NCBI GenBank assembly: GCA_045120135.1
Contig: JBGVEN010000020.1
Location: 62,001-126,000, forward strand
Source of the DNA: SIG440 sp045120135
Lineage (GTDB): Bacteria; Bacillota; Clostridia; Monoglobales; Monoglobaceae
Length of the DNA: 64,000 nt
Direction of reading: 5' to 3'
Shown here: positions 33,749-41,816 of the stretch, piece by piece
How positions within the stretch are numbered: position 1 is the first letter of the stretch
How the letters are laid out: each line of letters begins with the position of its first letter
Notes under the pieces: model-generated
Database searches by the model: none
What the model was told of the DNA's origin: nothing
The model's input: only the letters and a program-made list of their open reading frames with translations
Position numbers and translations under genes: made by a program

Positions 33749-33749
33749 A

Positions 33750-35204
33750 ATGAAAACATTGATGGTTGCGATAAATGCAAAGTATGTTCATACCAATATT
33801 GCGGTGCGCTACATAACTGAGTGTGCAAGACAGCAGGGACTAAACGCTGAATTTTGCGAATTCACGGTAAATGAGCCGCAAAACAGTGTTCTGGGTAAGT
33901 TGTATGAGGCTGATTGTGATGCATACGGCTTTTCGTGTTATATATGGAATATAGGGTATGTGCTTAAACTGTGCCGGAACTTGAAAAAGCTGCTGCCGGA
34001 CAGAAAAATATTCCTTGGCGGTCCCGAGGTGTCCTTTGATGCAGAAAAACTGCTTTGTGAAAATGACTTTCTAGACTGTATTGTGTGCGGTGAGGGTGAG
34101 CTTGCAGTACCAAAACTTATAAGGGATTTCCCGTCGGAACGTAAGGTGGTTTACGGCGAAAAAACTGATGATTTGTCCAAGTTGCCATTCCCGTACAGTG
34201 ATGATGATTTAAAGGCTATGGTTGCCGGCGAAAAGCTGGTTTATTATGAAACAAGCCGGGGTTGCCCCTTTAATTGCTCGTATTGCCTGTCGTCCGTGGA
34301 CAGCGGTGTGCGTTTTATGCCTCTTGACAGGGTGAAAGCCGAGATAAAGAAAATGTCCGATATGGGCGCAATGACGGTAAAGTTTGTTGACAGAACCTTT
34401 AATGCCGACAAAAAACGTGCACTTGAAATATGGAAGTATTGTATTGAACTTGATACAAAGACCTGTTTCCATTTTGAAATAGGTGCGGATTTGCTTGATG
34501 CTAAGGAAATAGAGCTTTTAAAGACGGCGCCGGAAGGACGCTTTCAGTTTGAAATAGGAATTCAATCAACCAATGAAAAAACCGTCTCGGAAATATGCAG
34601 GGTGACAAATCTCAAAAGGCTTGCCGAAAATATAAAAAGCCTTCGTCAAAAGACAAAGGTTCATTTACACGTTGATTTAATTGCAGGACTTCCCTATGAG
34701 GATTTCAATAGCTTTAAAAAATCCTTTAATGATGCGTATGATATGTTGCCCAATGTTATACAGCTGGGTTTTTTAAAATTTCTCAAAGGCTCTCCTATGC
34801 GTGAACGGGCGGACTTGTATGGTGCGGTATTCGATAGCTTTGCTCCGTACGAGGTGTTCTCAACGGATTGGATGGAATATAATGAAATTCTTCGACTAAA
34901 GTCGGTGGAGGATGTGCTTGAACGCTACTTTAATTCCGGCAGATTTGAAAGGACACTTGAAAAGGCTGTGCCTTTATTTGAAACGCCATTTGATTTTTAT
35001 TATAAACTGGCATTGTTCTGGGAACAAAAAGGTCTTGTCGGTCAGGGAGTTAAGCGGATAAGTCTTTACGGATTACTATATGAATTTATTCAAACACAAA
35101 TATCAGAGGTGCAACTAAAGTTTGTGATGCCGGAAATGAAAAAGGATTTTTCCGACTGGCACTCTAACGGAGTGGGAACACCTGATTGGTATAAAATGTA
35201 TTAA
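33750..35204 (+). CDS. B12-binding-domain radical SAM protein, DUF4080 type
   Basis: 484 residues. The N-terminal ~140 residues form a cobalamin-binding-like Rossmann domain ('AINAKYVHTNIAVRYI', 'GFSCYIWNIGYVL', 'IFLGGPEVSFD'), followed by the radical SAM core with 'SRGCPFNCSYCLSS' (CxxxCxxC) and 'FQFEIGIQSTNEKTV', and a DUF4080 C terminus. The cobalamin DxHxxG motif is not seen, so B12 binding is doubtful. Substrate unknown. ATG 33750 follows GGAGAATAAA, one base after the luxS stop. A terminator follows. Confidence 0.85.
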   Translation: MKTLMVAINAKYVHTNIAVRYITECARQQGLNAEFCEFTVNEPQNSVLGKLYEADCDAYGFSCYIWNIGYVLKLCRNLKKLLPDRKIFLGGPEVSFDAEKLLCENDFLDCIVCGEGELAVPKLIRDFPSERKVVYGEKTDDLSKLPFPYSDDDLKAMVAGEKLVYYETSRGCPFNCSYCLSSVDSGVRFMPLDRVKAEIKKMSDMGAMTVKFVDRTFNADKKRALEIWKYCIELDTKTCFHFEIGADLLDAKEIELLKTAPEGRFQFEIGIQSTNEKTVSEICRVTNLKRLAENIKSLRQKTKVHLHVDLIAGLPYEDFNSFKKSFNDAYDMLPNVIQLGFLKFLKGSPMRERADLYGAVFDSFAPYEVFSTDWMEYNEILRLKSVEDVLERYFNSGRFERTLEKAVPLFETPFDFYYKLALFWEQKGLVGQGVKRISLYGLLYEFIQTQISEVQLKFVMPEMKKDFSDWHSNGVGTPDWYKMY

Positions 35205-35244
35205 AAAAAGCGTAGCAGGTTATATGCACCTGCTACGCTTTTTT
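35204..35244. terminator. Bidirectional terminator
   Basis: Perfect inverted repeat (about 16 bp, arms 35205-35220 and 35228-35243) with a 7-base loop, with A-run and T-run on both sides. It separates the convergent DUF4080 and MntR-like genes. Confidence 0.95.
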
Positions 35245-35613
35245 ATTTTGACTTTTTTCAAGATATTTTTTGAGCATCTCAAAGCTTGTATCACTTATAT
35301 CATGTTCAATTTTGCAGCTGTCTTCATATGCGGTTTTTTCATCAACGCCTAAAGCTATTAATGCAGAGGCAATGACCTGATGCCTTTCAAAAATACGTTC
35401 TGCAATAGAAAGCCCTTTATCGGTAAGCACAATACTACCATCCCCGTCGATAGAAATGTAGCCCTTTTCACGGAAGTTCTTCATAGCAACCGAAACACTG
35501 GGCTTGGAAAAAGACAGCTCGTGTGCAACATCTATGCTGCGCACATTTCCGTTCTTTCTTTTTAACATAAGTATTGTTTCGAGATAATTTTCAGCAGATT
35601 CGTTTGTTTTCAT
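35233..35613 (-). CDS. DtxR/MntR-family metal-dependent regulator
   Basis: 126 residues. The N-terminal winged HTH ('AENYLETILMLKRKNGNVRSIDVAHEL', split by position; 'SKPSVSVAMKNFREKGYI') is followed by the metal-binding/dimerisation part ('AERIFERHQVIASALIALGV', 'EDSCKIEHDISDTSFEML'), which contains the His/Glu/Cys residues expected for Mn2+ or Fe2+. There is no SH3-like third domain, which is the MntR layout. It would repress metal uptake genes when metal is plentiful; none is adjacent. The promoter at 35648-35676 is on the minus strand. Confidence 0.88.
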   Translation of the reverse strand: MKTNESAENYLETILMLKRKNGNVRSIDVAHELSFSKPSVSVAMKNFREKGYISIDGDGSIVLTDKGLSIAERIFERHQVIASALIALGVDEKTAYEDSCKIEHDISDTSFEMLKKYLEKSQNKKA

Positions 35614-35647
35614 AAGCTATGTACCTCAAATTTAAATTATTGCCTTA

Positions 35648-35676
35648 ATTATACCAAAATAAAAGACGCTTGTCAA
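35648..35676 (-). promoter_or_regulatory. Promoter of the MntR-like gene, embedded in a terminator hairpin
   Basis: On the minus strand TTGACA (complement 35671-35676), 17-base spacer, TATAAT (complement 35648-35653): a perfect consensus. The -35 box lies in the hairpin 35658-35700 that ends the upstream DUF6514 gene. Confidence 0.85.
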
Positions 35677-35700
35677 ATCATATGACAGGCGTCTTTTATT
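35658..35700 (-). terminator. Terminator of the DUF6514 gene
   Basis: 18-bp stem (35658-35675 / 35683-35700, one G-T pair) with a 7-base loop. On the minus strand it is followed by a T-rich tract, and it lies 80 bases after the DUF6514 stop. Confidence 0.85.
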
Positions 35701-35780
35701 ATGTTGGAATTTTTGTGAACGGGGAGCGGACTGGTATTATGTCCGTATACCCCGATACCGGTAAGGTTGTAAAATACCGC

Positions 35781-36038
35781 TTAAATAATGAATATGTTTT
35801 CCAGAACATCACTTAATGTGTAAGGAAACACATCGTTGTCGGCTAAAAATTTGCAGTAGCTAAGTGCTTCGTCGGCTGTAAAGAACAAATTTTTAACTGT
35901 TGCAAAATCGGTTTTATCATCAATGGTCTCTGCCATAATCCCATAGCTGCGGTTTAAACCGTTTTCGTTTTGAATTACATAATAGGCAACACCGTTTTTG
36001 CCTGAAACACCACTTGACAATTTCTTTTCCGTGTTCAT
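35781..36038 (-). CDS. DUF6514 family protein
   Basis: 85 residues, small and soluble. 'YYVIQNENGLNRSYGIMAE' and the ending 'FPYTLSDVLENIFI' match the DUF6514 pattern, a short family found in Clostridia with no known function. The start follows AGGAGGAT (complement of ATCCTCCT, 36046-36053). It stands alone, with a terminator downstream and a large AT-rich gap upstream. Confidence 0.75.
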   Translation of the reverse strand: MNTEKKLSSGVSGKNGVAYYVIQNENGLNRSYGIMAETIDDKTDFATVKNLFFTADEALSYCKFLADNDVFPYTLSDVLENIFII

Positions 36039-36371
36039 AGGCTTATCCTCCTATAAAAAAGATTGTTATATTAATTCTACAAAAAATTTAAAACCATTAA
36101 AATAAGAAAATTTCGCAAAATTCGACATCTTTTATAAAATTATATATTTGTTGAAAAAAGAGGAAATATATAGATAAAATGAGAAGAATATTGAATATAT
36201 TATGTAAACTCAAAATAAATTTTGGTTACACAATTATAGGTGTAGACTTGACGATTTTGCGAATTTATAGTATTCTTTTTTAGTAAATTGATTAATTTGA
36301 GGTTGTTTTATCCACAAAGGGATAATATAATTAAGTAACTGTTATCAGACTGAAAAACGGGAGGCATGGTT
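36039..36371. other. 333-base AT-rich intergenic region between divergent genes
   Basis: Very AT-rich, with no open frame that looks coding. It holds the + strand promoter at 36248-36276 and two inverted copies of a TTCGCAAAA element (36112-36124 and, reversed, 36252-36263). A ribosome binding site GGGAGG (36359-36364) ends it. Confidence 0.6.
36248..36276 (+). promoter_or_regulatory. Promoter of the flippase gene
   Basis: TTGACG (36248-36253), 17-base spacer, TATTCT (36271-36276). The spacer contains the reversed TTCGCAAAA element. Confidence 0.6.
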
Positions 36372-38099
36372 TTGAAGAATAAACAAAACACGTTTATAAA
36401 GGGTGCTCTGATTCTTGCAGGGGCAAACTTTGTTGTTAAAATAATAGGTGCATTTTTCAAGGTTCCGCTTTATAATCTCATAGGAGAGGAAGGCAGCGGA
36501 GTTTTTAATGTTGCGTATCAGATTTACACATTTATGTTTATTATTGCAACAGCGGGATTCCCTATTGCTGTTTCAAAGATGGTTGCAGAGAGTATCGCAA
36601 AAAACGACGAATATGATGCACGGAGAATTTTTGAAACTGCTCAGTTTCTCCTTGGTGTTATAGGACTTATTGGAAGTACGGTTCTGTTTGTATTTGCAAA
36701 GCCGCTTTCCGGACTTATAAATAACGCAGATGCTGAACTGCCGATTAAAGTGATTGCGCCGGCTGTATTTTTCGTTTCGCTTGTGTCAGCGTATCGCGGA
36801 TATTTTCAGGGTAGACAAAATATGTATCCAACCGCTGCCTCCGAGGTTGTTGAGGCTTCGGGCAAGTTGATTATAGGAATTATTGCGGCGTCTGCAGTTA
36901 TGAGCTTAAAGGCGGTTAATATGCCGGCAGGCACAAGCTTTCCTGCAGATGTTTTTTCGTCTTTCCACGAACGAACAGTGTATGCGGCAACAGGCGCAAT
37001 ATTTGGTGTGACAGCCGGAACATTTCTTTGCCTTGTTTTAATGATAATTATATTTGCGGCAAAAGAAAAACGAGTAAAACCCATGCCCGGACAAATAATA
37101 AGACCGAGAAGCTCAATACTCCGTGAGCTTGTGGCGATTGCAATACCTATTACAATCGGAGCCTCGGTTTCAAGCCTTACAAGTCTTGTTGACCTTGCAA
37201 CAATAATGAACAGGCTTGTTGTTAATCCTGATGTGTTTGAAAATTATGCACATATATTCGCCGAGGGTACAGAGTTCGCACAGTCAATGGCAGAAGAAGG
37301 CTGGGAGGGTCTGGTGCTTTTGCAGAAAAAAGCAAACTCTCTTTATGGAATGTATACCGGTCAGGCACAGACAATGTTTAACCTGCCCCTTACAATTGTT
37401 GTGGGTCTCAGTATGAGCATTGTGCCGGCTATATCTGCTGCAATTGCTGAGAAAAAGCCTGTTGAAGCTCAAGGTATAACAGCAAGCGTGCTCAGAATAA
37501 CAATGCTTTTTGCACTTCCGTGTGCAATGGGATTTTTTGTTCTGTCCGAACCGATTTTAAGAGTGTTATACAGTGATGCAAATGCTTATCTTTTGCTTCA
37601 AAAATTGGCGTTTGCGGTTGCGTTTGTTGCCCTTGTTTCGGTCAGCAACGCTGTACTTCAGGCGTATGGTAAGGTATACTATCCGGTGATTAATATGCTG
37701 GCTGGTGGTGTTGTAAAGGTTCTTATGAACTATACACTTATTCCTATATGGGGCATTGATGCAGCACCAATTGCAACAACTGCATGCTATGCAATAATTG
37801 CGCTACTTAATATAATATGCATTGTACGAATGCTTAAGGTGAAGATGAGCGTGGTATATATGGTTATCAAACCACTTGTGGCAACGATTATTATGGGAGC
37901 GGCAGTGGTGCTTGCTTACGGAGCACTTAACAAAGTTCTTCCCGGCTCACGACTTGTAACAATTGCATCAATCGGTATTGGAGCTGTGATTTATGCTGTT
38001 GCGCTCATTGTGGTAAGAGGCATTAAAAAAGAAGATATTCTTAATATGCCCAAGGGGGCAAAAATTGCGGATATTATGACAAAATATAAATTGCTGTAA
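36372..38099 (+). CDS. MOP-superfamily lipid flippase (SpoVB/MurJ-like)
   Basis: 575 residues with about 14 membrane segments. 'KGALILAGANFVVKIIGAFFKVPLY' (split) and 'GVFNVAYQIYTFMFIIATAGFP' match the SpoVB/polysaccharide-flippase group; the 'KVLMNYTLIPIWGIDAAPIAT' region also fits. It probably moves a lipid-linked wall precursor across the membrane. In spore formers this type acts in cortex synthesis, but general MurJ-like roles are possible. TTG 36372 is preferred because GGGAGG lies 7 bases upstream; ATG 36366 would be too close to it. mazG follows after 17 bases. Confidence 0.88.
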   Translation: MKNKQNTFIKGALILAGANFVVKIIGAFFKVPLYNLIGEEGSGVFNVAYQIYTFMFIIATAGFPIAVSKMVAESIAKNDEYDARRIFETAQFLLGVIGLIGSTVLFVFAKPLSGLINNADAELPIKVIAPAVFFVSLVSAYRGYFQGRQNMYPTAASEVVEASGKLIIGIIAASAVMSLKAVNMPAGTSFPADVFSSFHERTVYAATGAIFGVTAGTFLCLVLMIIIFAAKEKRVKPMPGQIIRPRSSILRELVAIAIPITIGASVSSLTSLVDLATIMNRLVVNPDVFENYAHIFAEGTEFAQSMAEEGWEGLVLLQKKANSLYGMYTGQAQTMFNLPLTIVVGLSMSIVPAISAAIAEKKPVEAQGITASVLRITMLFALPCAMGFFVLSEPILRVLYSDANAYLLLQKLAFAVAFVALVSVSNAVLQAYGKVYYPVINMLAGGVVKVLMNYTLIPIWGIDAAPIATTACYAIIALLNIICIVRMLKVKMSVVYMVIKPLVATIIMGAAVVLAYGALNKVLPGSRLVTIASIGIGAVIYAVALIVVRGIKKEDILNMPKGAKIADIMTKYKLL

Positions 38100-38116
38100 A
38101 CCGGAAAGGATATACT

Positions 38117-38809
38117 ATGGAAAAGAACTATACTTTTGATGATTTGCTTGGTATTGTGGAAAAGCTTCGCGGTGAAAACGGTTGCCCGTGGGACCGTGAA
38201 CAGACCCATGATAGCATAAAGCATAATATTATTGAGGAAGGTTACGAGCTTGTTGAAGCGTTAGCAGAGCAGGATTTCTACAAAATGGCTGACGAAAGCG
38301 GCGATTTGCTGCTACAGGTGATTTTCCACGCCCAGATAGGCAAGGAAAATAACGAATATACAATTGATGATGTAATAAATGCGGTTTGCCGCAAGTTGGT
38401 TCATCGACATCCCCATGTTTTTGGAGATGTTAGTGTTAAGAATAGTGAAGAAGTTCTCGCCAACTGGAATCAGATTAAGAGAGACGACCGTGGACAAAAA
38501 ACCGTTGCGGACGATATGCGGGGTGTATCGGCATTTCTGCCGGCGCTTATGCGTGCTGAAAAAATCCAGAGCAAGGCGGGAAAGAACGGTTATGTGTTTA
38601 ATGAACCAACAGTTTCTGCTGAGAGTGTTTACAGTATGATAAATATTCTTGCGGAAAACAATGACAAGGATGTGGCGGAAAAGTATATTGGTAAAATTCT
38701 TTTCGAGCTTGTTTCGGTTGCAAAAAAACTGGGTGTTGATGCAGAAACAGCACTTGCACGCCACACTGAATTGTTCATTAATGAATTTGCAAAATACGAG
38801 AATAATTAA
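38117..38809 (+). CDS. mazG: Nucleoside triphosphate pyrophosphohydrolase MazG
   Basis: 230 residues. 'RGENGCPWDREQTHDSIKHN', 'EEGYELVEA', 'DESGDLLLQVIFHAQI' (ExxxD metal motifs) mark the first MazG domain, and a second, weaker domain occupies the C-terminal part. It hydrolyses NTPs to NMP and pyrophosphate, removing abnormal nucleotides. ATG 38117 follows GGAAAGG. rqcP overlaps closely; flippase-mazG-S4 protein is a common clostridial order. Confidence 0.95.
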   Translation: MEKNYTFDDLLGIVEKLRGENGCPWDREQTHDSIKHNIIEEGYELVEALAEQDFYKMADESGDLLLQVIFHAQIGKENNEYTIDDVINAVCRKLVHRHPHVFGDVSVKNSEEVLANWNQIKRDDRGQKTVADDMRGVSAFLPALMRAEKIQSKAGKNGYVFNEPTVSAESVYSMINILAENNDKDVAEKYIGKILFELVSVAKKLGVDAETALARHTELFINEFAKYENN

Positions 38810-38820
38810 AGGAGAAAATG

Positions 38821-39066
38821 ATGCGTCTTGATAAATATTTAAAGGTGTCACGTCTGATTAAGCGCCGTACTGTTGCCAACGAAGCCTGCGACGGACAGAG
38901 AGTGTCGGTCAATGGCAGAGTGGTAAAGGCGTCGTATGATGTCAAGGTCGGGGATGAGATGGAAATCCGTTTTGGCAGCCGCACCCTTAAAATAAAGGTA
39001 ACAGATGTGCGTGAGCAGGTTGGCAAAAGCGACGCTGCAACGCTTTATGAAGTGCTTCCGGATTAA
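38821..39066 (+). CDS. rqcP: S4-domain RNA-binding protein RqcP
   Basis: 81 residues with 'MRLDKYLKVSRLIKRRTVA', 'CDGQRVSVNGRVVKASYDVKVGD' - the S4 domain of RqcP/YabO (Hsp15-like). It binds 23S rRNA and aids alanine tailing in ribosome-associated quality control. ATG 38821 is preferred with GGAG 6 bases upstream; the adjacent ATG 38818 is an alternative. In Bacillus the next genes are yabP and yabQ (sporulation); here none follows. Confidence 0.92.
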   Translation: MRLDKYLKVSRLIKRRTVANEACDGQRVSVNGRVVKASYDVKVGDEMEIRFGSRTLKIKVTDVREQVGKSDAATLYEVLPD

Positions 39067-39089
39067 CAATGTCGGAAGTGCTTTTTTAT
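39051..39089 (+). terminator. Terminator at the end of rqcP
   Basis: Arms 39051-39060 (inside the coding end) and 39073-39082 pair with two G-T pairs, followed by a run of T. Confidence 0.8.
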
Positions 39090-39144
39090 TGTAAAAGAAC
39101 GTAGAAAAAATGAAACAAAATGCACAAAAATGTTCAAAAAATGC

Positions 39145-39173
39145 TTGACAAATTGCCACAAATTTATTAAAAT
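39145..39173 (+). promoter_or_regulatory. Promoter of rny
   Basis: TTGACA (39145-39150), 17-base spacer, TAAAAT (39168-39173). Confidence 0.85.
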
Positions 39174-39366
39174 TATATTGTGTATTGTTTAGTGGTAAAA
39201 ACGGACATTTTGACCTGTATCAATGCCCGTAATCACAACATATAACCGTTCTTTAGAGTGTATTTCTTTGCAGAGCAATTACGCGGAAATTTCCGCATAA
39301 CCCCAAGGCTTACGGGGATAATTCTTCTGACTTAATCGTCAAAACTGACACAGGGAGGTGTATTAT
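39174..39366 (+). promoter_or_regulatory. Structured leader of rny
   Basis: About 185 bases of untranslated leader. It contains the perfect 14-base palindrome GCGGAAATTTCCGC (39283-39296) and a CCCC...GGGG hairpin (39301-39317) before the ribosome binding site GGGAGGTG (39353-39360). RNase Y initiates mRNA decay, so the leader could mediate autoregulation; this is inference. Confidence 0.5.
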
Positions 39367-40941
39367 ATGACAGACGGATTACAGATTACAATTCTTATCG
39401 GCTTTATTGCTGCTTTGATAGTAGGTATGTTTCTTGCGTTCAGATACGGATATTCGTACCGCCGCAAGGTCGCTGAAATTAAGCTTGGCAGTGCCGAGGA
39501 AGAGGCAAAAAGGATTATAGACAACGCAAAATCAAAAGCAGTAAAAGATGCAGAAAATACAAAAAAAGAAAAACTTTTGGAAGCAAAAGAGGAAATACAT
39601 AAAGAACGTAATGAGCTTGAAAAGGAATTAAAAGAAAGAAGAAACGAACTTCAGAGACAGGAACGTCGTATCCAGCAGAAAGAGGATGCGATTGACAAAA
39701 AGACTCAGGTTCTTGAGAAGAAGGAAGAACAGCTTCAGGGTAAGCTCGCAGAGGTTGATGAGCTTAAGGAAGAGGTTGAAAGAGTTAAAAAGCTTGAAAT
39801 GGCTCAGCTTGAAAAGGTGGCAGAGCTTACTGCAGCGGAAGCTAAGGACCTTATTTTGAAGCAGGTTGAGATTGATGCCCGCCACGATGCTGCAGTTCTT
39901 ATGAAAAGCATTGAGGACCAGGCGAAAGAGGAAGCTGAGGAAAAGGCAAAGAACATCATCACAGGTGCTATCCAGAGATGTGCTGCCGACCATGTTACCG
40001 AAACAACAGTTTCTGTTGTTCAGCTCCCCAATGATGAAATGAAGGGTAGAATTATTGGTCGTGAAGGCCGTAATATTCGTTCAATAGAAACCCTTACCGG
40101 AGTTGACCTCATTATCGACGATACTCCCGAGGCGGTTATTCTTTCGAGCTTTGACCCGGTACGCCGTGAAATTGCAAGACTTTCGCTTGAAAAGCTGATT
40201 GTTGACGGCAGAATTCATCCGGGCCGCATTGAAGAAACAGTTGAAAAATCCCGCAAGGAAGTAGAAGCTATCATTAAGCAGGAGGGCGAACAGGCGACAT
40301 TTGATACAGGCGTTCACGGACTTCACCCTGAGCTTATTAAAATTCTTGGTAGACTTAAATATCGTACAAGTTACGGTCAGAATGTTCTTAAACATTCAAT
40401 CGAGGTTGCGCATCTTGCCGGACTTATGGCAGCCGAACTCGGAACAGATGTTGCTCTTGCTAAGAGAGCCGGCCTGCTTCACGATATAGGTAAGGCAATC
40501 GACCACGAGGTTGAAGGATCTCACGTTACCATTGGTGCAGATGTTGCCAAAAAGTATAAGGAAAACGACAAGGTTATCCATGCAATTATGGCACATCATG
40601 GCGATGTTGAACCTAATACTCTTGCAGCTTGTCTTGTTCAGGCGGCAGATTCAATTTCTGCAGCTCGTACAGGTGCAAGACGCGAAAATATAGAGTCTTA
40701 TATCAAGAGACTTCAGAATCTTGAAGAAATTGCAAACTCGTTCAACGGTGTTGAAAAGTCATTTGCAATTCAGGCAGGCCGTGAAGTGAGAATTATGGTT
40801 AAGCCTGATAAGGTTAACGATGATGAAACGATACTCCTCGCAAAGGATATTGTTAAAAAGATTGAGAGCACAATGGAATATCCCGGCCAGATTAAGGTCA
40901 ATGTTATTCGTGAACTCAGAACAGTTGAATATGCGAAGTAA
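39367..40941 (+). CDS. rny: Ribonuclease Y
   Basis: 524 residues: N-terminal membrane helix (~5-25), long coiled coil (~35-205), KH domain (~210-280, 'GRIIGREGRNIRSIETLTG'), and HD domain (~330-430, 'LLHDIGKAIDHEVEGSH'). This endonuclease starts mRNA turnover at the membrane in Gram-positive bacteria. ATG 39367 follows GGGAGGTG by 6 bases; GTG 39358 falls inside that site. The downstream ymdB neighbour is the normal one. Confidence 0.97.
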   Translation: MTDGLQITILIGFIAALIVGMFLAFRYGYSYRRKVAEIKLGSAEEEAKRIIDNAKSKAVKDAENTKKEKLLEAKEEIHKERNELEKELKERRNELQRQERRIQQKEDAIDKKTQVLEKKEEQLQGKLAEVDELKEEVERVKKLEMAQLEKVAELTAAEAKDLILKQVEIDARHDAAVLMKSIEDQAKEEAEEKAKNIITGAIQRCAADHVTETTVSVVQLPNDEMKGRIIGREGRNIRSIETLTGVDLIIDDTPEAVILSSFDPVRREIARLSLEKLIVDGRIHPGRIEETVEKSRKEVEAIIKQEGEQATFDTGVHGLHPELIKILGRLKYRTSYGQNVLKHSIEVAHLAGLMAAELGTDVALAKRAGLLHDIGKAIDHEVEGSHVTIGADVAKKYKENDKVIHAIMAHHGDVEPNTLAACLVQAADSISAARTGARRENIESYIKRLQNLEEIANSFNGVEKSFAIQAGREVRIMVKPDKVNDDETILLAKDIVKKIESTMEYPGQIKVNVIRELRTVEYAK

Positions 40942-40960
40942 GGAGCCTGTTGCTCCGTGG

Positions 40961-40988
40961 AAAAGGCTGCTTTTGCAGCCTTTTTCTG
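40961..40988 (+). terminator. Terminator after rny
   Basis: 10-bp stem 40961-40970 / 40975-40984 with a 4-base loop and T-run. ymdB begins 22 bases later, so part of the transcript may continue. Confidence 0.8.
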
Positions 40989-41009
40989 TAAATCTGAAAG
41001 GTGAAGAAT

Positions 41010-41807
41010 ATGCGAATACTTACAGTTGGAGATATAGTTGCGTCTGACGGACGTGAGTTTATATATAATAATCTGGGAAGAATTAAGAATAAATATAAAA
41101 TAGACTACTGTGTTGCAAACGGTGAAAATGCTGCAAACACCAACGGGATAACGATAGATATTGCTAATGCCCTTATTAGGTGCGGTGTGGATGTTATCAC
41201 GATGGGTAATCATACCTTTGCCAATAAGGAATATGCAGAGGTTCTAGATGACATTCCGCAGGTGATACGCCCTGCAAACTATCCGCCGGAAACCGAAGGG
41301 GCGGGTTATTACATTGATGATTTAGGCAGCGTAAGAATTGCGGTAATCAATGCGATAGGCCGCATCAATATGGACGCTATGGATTGCCCATTCCGTGCAA
41401 CAGAAAAGTGCCTTAGAGAAATTGGCGATCGTGCTGATTTAAAAATTATTGATTTTCACGCAGAAACAACAAGTGAGAAGCTTGCCTTTGCAAACTATTT
41501 TGACGGTAAGGCTGATATAATTTTTGGTACGCATACCCACGTACAGACAGCAGATGAACGGATTTTGCCAAGAGGCACGGGATATATAAGCGATTTGGGA
41601 ATGACAGGTGTGCGTGATTCTATCTTGGGTGTAAAAAAAGAGATAATAATGGATATGTACTATTCCAGAAAAAAGTTCCGGTTTGAAAAAGCCGAGGGAG
41701 AGGTCTGGTTTAATGGTGCGGTGTTTGACTATGATGTTAAGGAACATAAAATTGTATCCGTTGAACGCCTTAATTTTTCGGTAGAACATCTTCGTGATAT
41801 GAAATAG
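41010..41807 (+). CDS. ymdB: YmdB-type metallophosphoesterase (TIGR00282)
   Basis: 265 residues with all metal motifs: 'TVGDIVASDGREF', 'CVANGENAANTNG', 'TMGNHTFANKEY', 'DFHAETTSEK' and 'FGTHTHVQTADE'. YmdB hydrolyses 2',3'-cyclic AMP in Bacillus and affects biofilm and motility decisions. ATG 41010 follows AAAGGTGAAG; ATG 41001 is an alternative. rny-ymdB is conserved. pgeF follows after 9 bases. Confidence 0.93.
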   Translation: MRILTVGDIVASDGREFIYNNLGRIKNKYKIDYCVANGENAANTNGITIDIANALIRCGVDVITMGNHTFANKEYAEVLDDIPQVIRPANYPPETEGAGYYIDDLGSVRIAVINAIGRINMDAMDCPFRATEKCLREIGDRADLKIIDFHAETTSEKLAFANYFDGKADIIFGTHTHVQTADERILPRGTGYISDLGMTGVRDSILGVKKEIIMDMYYSRKKFRFEKAEGEVWFNGAVFDYDVKEHKIVSVERLNFSVEHLRDMK

Positions 41808-41816
41808 AGGGAAATA

